From positions 111,349,640-111,413,639 of the forward strand of contig NW_026262712.1 in assembly GCF_021869535.1 (NCBI RefSeq): 64,000 nucleotides of DNA, in the 5' to 3' direction. The notes under the pieces are model-generated. The model saw only the letters and a list, made by a program, of their open reading frames with translations, was not told where the DNA came from and searched no databases. Origin of the DNA: Mytilus californianus. Taxonomy: Eukaryota; Mollusca; Bivalvia; Mytilida; Mytilidae. Below, piece by piece: positions 56,532 to 64,000 of the stretch (its first letter is position 1; every line of letters begins with the position of its first letter). Made by a program: the position numbers and the translations under genes.

Positions 56532-57395
56532 AAGGGATAAAAATAAGTTTGATATTTATGTTATTAATATATAATAGTTACGATTTAAAAAGCTATCAAT
56601 GTATTAATTTAAGTTGCAGTATAAAAATAATATTAGGTCAATGTCATAAAGATATAAAACTTTTTTGTATTCGTCACAAAACTTGAGAAGGGCTCAGTAA
56701 AAACTCGCCCTTCCCCAGTTTATCAGCCTCATACATGTACAAACAATTTTATACTTTTCTGACATTGACCTAATATTGTTTGTGTAGAAGTACATAAAGA
56801 TGACAAAAAGTTTAAGTACTGAAAAATGACTAAAAAATTCAGTATTGTGAAATGACTGAAATTTACAGTACTGTAAAATGACTGAAATTTTCAGTACTGA
56901 AAAATGACTGAAAAATATCTGGATCCGCCCGGAGAGGGGCGTTCGCCCCGAAGATATGAAACGACTACATCGGATTGAATTACATAGAAGTAATAAATAT
57001 TTTTTCATCTTTTCTCTTGTTCTTAAAAGCGTAATTAGTTTTGATAAAATAGGAATAGTGTCATTATCTCAAATTTTCAAGATGCAGTAACACTTTCAGA
57101 AGATGTTTCATTGTTGTGATTTGGAATGAAATCTTAATAAATTGTGTCTACTTTTCTGTCATCAAAATAATACCTTATCACTGCTCTTGTATGGCAATAT
57201 AAATCGCTGTACTATCTAGTCTTTTCCGGTTTAATTGCCAAAACCTGAACTTTTTGCTGATAAATGATAACAATTCTATGTAAAATAATATGGACCTAAG
57301 CATTCCTAGTCATGACACCAATTATGTGAAAAAGATCGGAACAAAAATGGGCAATGACGTTAAGACAGTACTCATTCACACACAGCAGACAAATC
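56532..57395. other. Palindrome centre outside the retrotransposon
   Basis: It holds a 26-bp tandem repeat (56,813-56,920) and otherwise nothing recognised. The minus-strand open frame across the repeat is not a gene. Confidence 0.5.
56813..56920 (+). repeat. 26-bp tandem repeat, about 4 units
   Basis: CAGTACTGAAAAATGACTGAAATTTT-type units are repeated with small changes. Confidence 0.9.
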
Positions 57396-57399
57396 AGAT

Positions 57400-57640
57400 A
57401 GTGATTAAGACCGATGACTGCAGTGCTGAAGGTCCCGGGTTCGATTCTGACTCTGGGTGCGAGACATTTCATTCCTCAGAAGGGTGCATTTCACCCTCCC
57501 TCTCACATTTCTGGTACCAAGACCAGCGTTTAAACTTTGGGGCCTCTGTGGTCCAAGTTGCCCCCAACTTTGACCTGGAAATCCATCTGCTGATAACTCA
57601 TCGGTTTGTCTGTTCACGTCGAATAACCACCTGGTTCCCT
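57400..57640 (+). repeat. tRNA-derived SINE
   Basis: TAGTGATTAAGACCG (A-box-like) and GGGTTCGATTCTG (B box) are spaced about 35 bases apart. A GC-richer body (GTGCATTTCACCCTCCCTC, CCAAGACCAGCG) follows, and the block ends in a T-run near 57,720. The open frames across it are fortuitous. Confidence 0.6.
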
Positions 57641-57959
57641 ACCGGCCCGGGCCTGGAATACTTCGGCTTCTTTCATCATAATAACAGACTCCCCGGTGTC
57701 CTAGCACTCCCTTTGCGGAATTTTTTTTTTCATTTTATATTTTTAATTTGTCGCTAAGCATGCCTTATTTTTCCAGCTCTTACATAGCCACCATATTCAT
57801 ATTCAAAATCCTCCTGTCCCCCCTTTTCCCCAACAAAATCAAATTATTTTCTCCTTATTTAACACGAGTCAGAATGGTTGCTTGTTTTAACGTCCAGCGA
57901 CTAATATTTCATACATGCTTAGACAAGACGCGAAATTAAAAGTCATGTATAGAATATCA

Positions 57960-58450
57960 AAACAAGTAAGGAGATGTGGTATGATTGCCAATTAGGCAAC
58001 TATCAACCGGAGTTCAATGAAGTAGTGTTAGCAATTATAACCAACCGTGCGGCCTTCAAAAATGACAAATGCCCATACTGTTTATCAGTTATAAAAGGCC
58101 CCGACATAAAAAATTTGACCGAAATAAACTAACGGCCTAACGATATATAACAAACCCATTCTAAAAAAAATCAAATATGAGTCGACAGATATGAACAAAC
58201 AATAACCACTGAACTACAGGCTCATGAGAATGTGGCAGGATTAAACATGTTTGTGAGCGCTCAACCCACCCCTAAACTTATACAGTGGTGTAACAGTACA
58301 ACATAAAAACAACGTGTAAAAGTCAGTTGCAATTGGATTAACCCAAAAGATCGGTACGAGACACAAAAACAACTAACATTAACTAAAGATGATAAACGTG
58401 AAGCACCGAAAAAAGAGTATTTGCAGTAACTGAAAACTTGTTCAAAGCCA
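57960..58450 (+). repeat. Long dispersed mussel-type repeat, plus orientation
   Basis: AAGGAGATGTGGTATGATTGCC, AGGCAACTATCAACCGGAG, CGGCCTTCAAAAATGAC, AACAATAACCACTGAACTACAGG and AGTGGTGTAACAGTACAAC are the family's blocks. The left arm keeps only the first half (50,030-50,260). Confidence 0.85.
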
Positions 58451-59409
58451 ATAAAAGCCAACAAATAAATCATGCTCTTCCAGACTAAAGTATCGATCAG
58501 TGGCGGATCAAGAAATGTTAATAAGGGGGAGGGGGGACAAGAGGGAGCCCGCTCTAATCATGCTTCAGTAATTCCCTATATATTCAACCAAATTTTTACC
58601 ACAAAACGTGGTTGGACACCCCGCCCCCTTAATCCGCCTCTGTCAATCATTACACAACAAACGGATTTAGTCATAAACAGTCTGAACCTTGTATACTTGT
58701 ACCTTGAATACATATTCATTTGTACGATTAAGGTTCTGGAAAAGTGGTGGTCCGAAGGTTTTGACCAGTAGAGTTTTCTTCAAGGACCAACAGGGAATAA
58801 ATATTTTGAGAACTCTGCGATACCTTTTGAATACAATGTCTAAAGAAAAGATGTCCTTTTCGGTCATATATATACCAGTAAAATATTGACAAATTTTTCT
58901 ATAGTTTCAGATTATTTCAAAAAGATAAATAGTCTAAGCTTTAAGCCGTATCAGTTTAGCTTAATTAAGTTAGAAAAGCATACAGAAAAAATGTCACGTA
59001 CACACCGATTTCTTCTAACCAATTTTTTGTCTTTAATTTCTATAATTACATTAATGCCAAAACAGAGAACAATATTAAAGTCATGTCTACCAAATGAACT
59101 GACGTAACTAAATTTTCTAATAAATTATCGTAAATTTCGTTTATGTAATCCAACATAAAAAAAAATTGTGCTATATTCGACGGCAAATTGTATTTTTGTT
59201 TTGTAACTTCTTCATCAGAAAATCTCCTGAAGAGGTCCAGATTCATTATTTTTTGACTATTCACCAGAAGATATTCTGGAGATATGCAGAAGAGACCAAT
59301 AAAACACGCCCTAGGTCCGTACATGAAGAGACGTCTACATCAACAGTTGAGTACTAGTGTTGTTCCAAAGTATTTTGGGGACTTTAGGTTTAGGTTTGCA
59401 CTCCGTCGA

Positions 59410-59443
<34 letters not shown>

Positions 59444-61017
59444 CAGCACATCAGTGTTCAACTCTTTTTTTCTTCATGCTTCAAGATATTATTTTGATAT
59501 TTGGTGTATTGTTTTATCATGACAAGTTATAGATCAAGTTTGAATTTTGTTCCGGTCGGATGATTTTGTGCAGAATTATGGCCCTTGGACAGAAAATTCA
59601 CTTAAATAATTTCCGCACTTTTTCGTTGTGCTTGAAGATATTGACTTGATATTTGTTATATACTATGTAGTTTAAAGATCAAGTTTTTAATCGGTAGGGG
59701 ACTATTATATTGCCATGCAATACGCACAGAATGCTTGTTATTTCTGTTGTTTGAAAGCTGTATGAGAAAATATTTTGTGTAATGTTTTGATAGATTCTCT
59801 TTTTTCGTTTTGCTACATTACCAATTGTTGATTCAATTTAATTATAATACTTTAATTAGCAGATTAATTAAAGGGCACTAGCTACGAGATATATAAAAAA
59901 TCTAAAATATGATTTTTTTTTGTTCAATTATTAATGAAAGTGAAATAGTGAAATAATTATTCGTTTTTAGCAGCCAATATAGTTCAATTTTGTCATGAAA
60001 TTGCCTCCGTTGAAAGTTTGCAAACATCCCATAGAGCAAATTACATGGATGATTAATATTGACCATTTGATATATGACCGTGTTCTAAGCGACACGTACA
60101 TTCAGGTCATAAATTAATTTGTTGAATGAAATCAAATCTTTAACTACTAATGGGTGCCGTAGGAGGTCCACCGGAATTTTTAGCGAGGATTACTTGGCAT
60201 GGGAGAAAGGAAGAAAGACCATTCACAAGTTGACTAACATTTGTTTTCTCTGTTTTCATTAAATAAAAAAATAAACTTTCAAATGTAGATTTCATAAGAT
60301 AAAAAGATTCCCTGAGGAATAGCCACCCTTTTTTGTGCTCTCAATTTTCAATCCCCGAATTAAGCTTTTCAATCTAATTAAGATTAAAACCTTGCTTTCT
60401 AACCGATCCATTCATGTACCAGACCAGCAACTTTCTTATTTAATAAGAAAGTCTACAGTGCCGTTATACACATGCATCTTGTTTGCTTGGAGTCCCCGCC
60501 CGAAAAGAAAGAAATAGCCGAACTCCAAGATACTAAATTCCTGCATCACGTGATTTTTGCAACGTGGAGCTTAAATAAGAATAAATACCGAATATGGAAA
60601 GTGAAACTACAATTCAAAACATAAAGTCTGAAGGCGGGCACATAGAAGAAAAAGAAGGGTTTTTTTTTTTGGCAAAGGGTGCCAGGACAATCTTCTCTGT
60701 GTTCAAAATATACATGAAATATTTGCCACTACCCCTTGTCTGTTCTATAAATTCTAACCCTGAGTTTTCTATCTGTGTTTCTTGAAAAAAAATGAAATAA
60801 ATGGGTAATGTGTCCATGGGACACAGATGATGCCCCCGCCTGCATATCATATAAAGTTATAGAAGGACATAACTGAGGAACAGTAAAAGTGACACTTCCT
60901 AAATTTGTACCTGATCCGAGTTTTGTGGTAATAAGTATTGTGTATAAGTTGCATAACATTTGGTTTAGGCAATTTAAACTCACGTTAAAGAATGGAAACA
61001 AAAGAATCACATTTTTA

Positions 61018-61997
61018 TAAGCCCGTTTACGGGACGTATTATGGTATACCGTAGACCATCTGTCCGTCCGTCCGTCTGTCCATCCGTCCGTCCGTCGTCA
61101 ACATGTCGGACATTAACTAAAAAAAAGCTTTAACCAATATGAATTAAACTTTGTTGTATTGTTTATATCTATTGACGTGAGCTCCCTTTCGTTTCTTATA
61201 AATTTCAGATTTACCGTTTCCGAGTTTTGGGGTTTTATTCATTAAAAAAGGGGGGATTTTCCAGTTTTCCAACAATAACTGAAGAATGCTTTCACCAACT
61301 TGCAAGACATTTTGGTGAATTGTTTATATCTATTGACATGAGCTCCCTTTTGGAATTTTTTAAAATTTCAGATTTAACGTTTCCGAGTTACAGGGTTTTA
61401 TTCATAAAAAAGGGGGATTTTCCAGTTTTCGGACAATAACTGAAAAATGCTTCCAGCAGTTCTCATGAAACTTTGGTGAATTGTTTATATCTGTTGATGT
61501 AAGCTCCCTTTAGAATTTTATAAATTTTAGATTTTACATTTCTGAGTTATGGGGTTTTATTCATTAAAAAAGGGGGGATTTTCCAGATTTTGGACAATAA
61601 CTCAAACATGCTTTCAGCAGTTCTCATGAAACTTCGGTGAATTATTTATAGCTATTGATGTAATCTCCCTATTGATTTTCATAAATTTCAAATATGACAT
61701 TGGGAAGAAATTGAACTTTATTTGTTTACAGTCTGACAACAGATTTACTAGGTATTGCGCAACAGCACAGTGTATTGCACAACAGCAAGAACTCTTTAAT
61801 TGAATATAAATTCAACTCATATAACCAATTTCAAGTTCTTTGACTTCATTTATTCAGAAACCTATAATATGTCAAATATTTAATTACAATCCAAATTCAG
61901 ACCTGTATCGAGCTTGAATATTGTGTCCATTTTTGCCCCAACTGTTCACGGTTGGACCTCTGCGGGCGTATCCAGCTGCGCTCAGCGAAGCAGTTTA
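61018..61997 (+). mobile_element. About 1-kb insertion in the right palindrome arm with a 161-bp tandem repeat
   Basis: It starts GCCCGTTTACGGGACG and ends near GCTCAGCGAAGCAGTTTATT. The left arm reads through at about 46,460. GTTTATATCTATTGACRTGAGCTCCC recurs at 61161, 61322, 61484 and 61644 (period about 161), together with GGGGTTTTATTCATTAAAAAAGGG. A CCGTCCGTC-rich stretch lies near the start. No coding sequence. Confidence 0.7.
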
Positions 61998-61999
61998 TT

Positions 62000-62640
62000 T
62001 CATTTGTAAGTGGGCATAACTCTAAAATGAGTAGAATGACGTCACTAAAATTCAAACTTGATCTGGGTTTTGTTGTATTTAGCATTGTGTATAAGTTTCA
62101 TAACATTTGATTGAGGCAAACTAAAGTTAGAGAACAGAAATGAAAAAAATCCGCATTTTTTTCATTTTTAAAGGGGCATTATTTTTGAACGGTTGAGGTG
62201 ACCCCACCAAAATTCGATCTTGATCTGTGTTTTGTGTTAATAAGCATTGTGAATAAGTTTCATAACATTTGATTGAGGCAAACTAAAGTAAGAGAATGGA
62301 AACGAAAAATTCAGCAATTTTTCCAATTGTAAAGGGGCATAACTCTAGAACGGTTAAAGTGACGCCACCAACATTCTAACTTGATCTGTGTTTTGTGATA
62401 TAAAGCATTGTGTGTAAGTTTCATTACTTTTGGTTGAGGCAAACTAAAGTAAGAGAACGGAAACGAAAAATTCAGCAATTCCTTCAATTGTAAAGGGGCA
62501 TAACTCAAGAAGTGACGACACAATAATTCATACTTGATCTGTGTTTTGTGGTAATTAGCATTGTGTATAAGTTTCATAACATTTAGTTGAGGCAAACTTA
62601 AGTTAGAGAATGGAAACCAACTTCATGACGTACGGACGGA
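62000..62640 (+). repeat. ~160-bp tandem repeat in the right arm (about 4 units)
   Basis: AAGTTTCATAACATTTGATTGAGG-type landmarks fall at 62093, 62255, 62416 and 62569. AAAGGGGCATAACTCTAGAACGG occurs in each unit. Confidence 0.88.
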
Positions 62641-62839
62641 CGTACGGACGAACGTACAAACGGACAAGGGTAAAACGTAATACCCCCTCCGCTATGGCAG
62701 GGGCATAAAATAAATCTAATTTAACCTAGACTTATTTTATGCATAAATAATAAATTAATAAAAAGTTAAAATTTGTATCCACGTAATACAATATTTATTT
62801 TATTATGTTTTGCGAATTCAGTATTATGCCGAAATGATG

Positions 62840-63460
62840 TTGCCATCTAAAATATATCATTTAATAATTTATATAGTTCAAATCCTCTTTGAATAATAAA
62901 TCTTTGAGTTGTCTTTATAGATGGTCCGAGTTGGCTTATTGGTGGTCCGAGTTGTCTTATTGACGGTCCGAGTTAACGTTGTCTTTTTAGACTTTCCGCT
63001 TGGACTCGGTCCGACTTGTCTCCGGGTCAATTGGCATGCATTCTGTAACTTTACTACAAGGGACTTTGTAAGGGTTCTTTTATGGTTGCCATGGTCAGGG
63101 TTGTTTAGTTTTAAGGGAACAACTATTTGGTGTTTTTTTCAGGTTGGGGGAATTTTTGACGAATAGATCTATTCATTTGGATCTGTTGCTACGCATGCTG
63201 ATTTTTTACTGCAGCAAAGTTTCATTTTTACTTTTTTAGTTTTTTAGTTTCTGCATTTTGAGTTGCAGAGAATTAATTTTCCTCATGCTCTGGGCATGTT
63301 AGGCACAATCATTTCTTTCCGCTCTTACCAGCCCACGGTAAAGGGGGAGAGGGAGCATCAATGTCATTCAGCAGAGATTAGAAATAGACTTTATTAAAGT
63401 TAATTAAAAAAAATGAGAATATACTTATTTGATTACCTAATTTAAACAAGTAGCTTGGAA
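62840..63460. other. Unassigned stretch right of the palindrome
   Basis: A short triplicated GGTCCGAGTTG...TTATTG motif lies at about 62,926-62,985. No gene is recognised; the open frame at 62,921-63,166 has no motif. Confidence 0.45.
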
Positions 63461-63464
63461 TAAA

Positions 63465-63740
63465 ATTGAGAATGGAAATGGGGAATATGTCAAAGAGACA
63501 ACAGCCGAAGGCCACCAATGGGTCTTCAACGCAGCGAGAAAATCCCGCACCCGGAGGTGGTACTCAGCTGGCCCCTAAATAAAATTGTGTACTAGTTCAG
63601 TGAAAATGGACGTCTCAGTAAACTACAAAACATATAAATGAACTAAAATTTAAAAAAAAACCCATATAAGACTAACAAAGGCCAGAGGCTCCTGACTTGG
63701 GACAGGCGCAAAAATGCGGCGGGGTTAAACATGTTTTATG
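63465..63740 (+). repeat. Dispersed repeat (GAGAATGGAAATGGGGAATATGTC family), plus orientation
   Basis: Full partner of 4870-5165. It runs through CCCGCACCCGGAGGTGG, GTGAAAATGGACGTC and CAGAGGCTCCTGACTTGGGAC to GGCGGGGTTAAACATG. Confidence 0.85.
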
Positions 63741-64000
63741 GAAATATACATGTGTATAAACGAGTTATGATTTTTTTATTTAATATATATGTAAATGGGT
63801 AGGGACTATATATCACATTAATCAATATATGAACAGGAGGTGTTTTTCAAACTCCAACCTGACGTCTCAACTCTGTACCCAACTTTTTAGGTTGAGATTC
63901 CCCTGTGTACCAACCATTCCAGGATATGAACAATTTTGGAATTAGTACACTTCCCCATATAATTCTTATGTCACAATGCTTATGTTGATATATCACAGAA
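63741..64000. other. Unassigned end of window
   Basis: No feature recognised. Confidence 0.4.

Larger units (their letters stand above)
57738..62837 (-). repeat. Right arm of the giant palindrome
   Basis: It is the reverse complement of 45,944-50,499. It contains blocks absent from the left arm: about 58,165-58,590 (part of the long dispersed repeat) and about 61,018-61,997. It lacks the left arm's 1.1-kb insertion. Confidence 0.88.

Noticed and set aside
50640..56540. Clear 4-6 bp target duplication of the gypsy-type element
   Set aside because: The bases outside the LTRs (ATTAA and AAGGG) share at most AAG, which is too short to accept.
57290..57757. 155-codon + strand protein
   Set aside because: The frame runs through a SINE with a clear B box and ends in a T-run; no protein motif.
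45930..62850. Target-site duplication around the large palindrome
   Set aside because: Left flank (GTAGGAAGAAAAC) and right flank (TGTTGCCATC) share no direct repeat.

Overview
This window is AT-rich eukaryotic DNA, most probably from a marine bivalve close to the mussels (Mytilus). The reasons are split genes with GT/AG introns, no long uninterrupted host open reading frames, and a dense cover of short dispersed repeats of types I recognise from mussel genomes. Little of it is host coding sequence; nearly everything else is mobile DNA or tandem repeat. Species and family names come from pattern recognition, since no search could be run.

Host genes: a small family of secreted, probably GPI-anchored six-cysteine proteins occurs three times on the + strand. 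Copy 1 (3280-6367) has four exons with good splice sites. Copy 2 (10242-15331) is a pseudogene with two stops and no exon 3, and its first exon lies in an apparently exact 1005-bp tandem duplication. Copy 3 (41003-43924) has intact exons 2-4 but no visible first exon. Copies 2 and 3 share their introns and 3' flanks, so they are one segmental duplication. Their introns hold reverse-transcriptase debris and, in copy 3, a 79-bp minisatellite.

1-21.7 kb: reverse-transcriptase tail fragments, a decayed minus-strand DIRS-like (tyrosine-recombinase type) retrotransposon at 7.0-9.7 kb, tRNA-derived SINE heads, and a decayed Mutator-like transposase gene at 18.8-20.7 kb.

21.7-36.1 kb: a 14.3-kb element bounded by long inverted repeats and a perfect 9-bp target duplication. 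The inverted repeats are a unique ~0.6-kb end followed by a 178-bp tandem array. This is the architecture of Drosophila Foldback (FB) elements, which belong to the Mutator-like (MULE) group. Its interior is a nest: an old BEL/Pao retrotransposon (about 23.84-25.89 and 30.91-34.17 kb, minus) cut in the middle of its reverse transcriptase by a second complete BEL/Pao element (25,888-30,907, minus) with short LTRs and a 5-bp target duplication.

36.2-45.9 kb: three tandem arrays (about 150-bp, 60-bp and 79-bp units), gene copy 3 and more dispersed repeats.

45.9-62.8 kb: a giant imperfect palindrome with arms of about 4.6 and 5.1 kb at roughly 90 % identity. Its 7.2-kb centre carries a Ty3/gypsy-type LTR retrotransposon (50,661-56,531, +) with 97 % identical LTRs, a frameshifted gag-pol and a 90-bp copy of its own reverse transcriptase pasted downstream. 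The arms differ by whole insertions, which reveal the exact ends of other repeat families. The last 1.2 kb is repeat and unassigned DNA.
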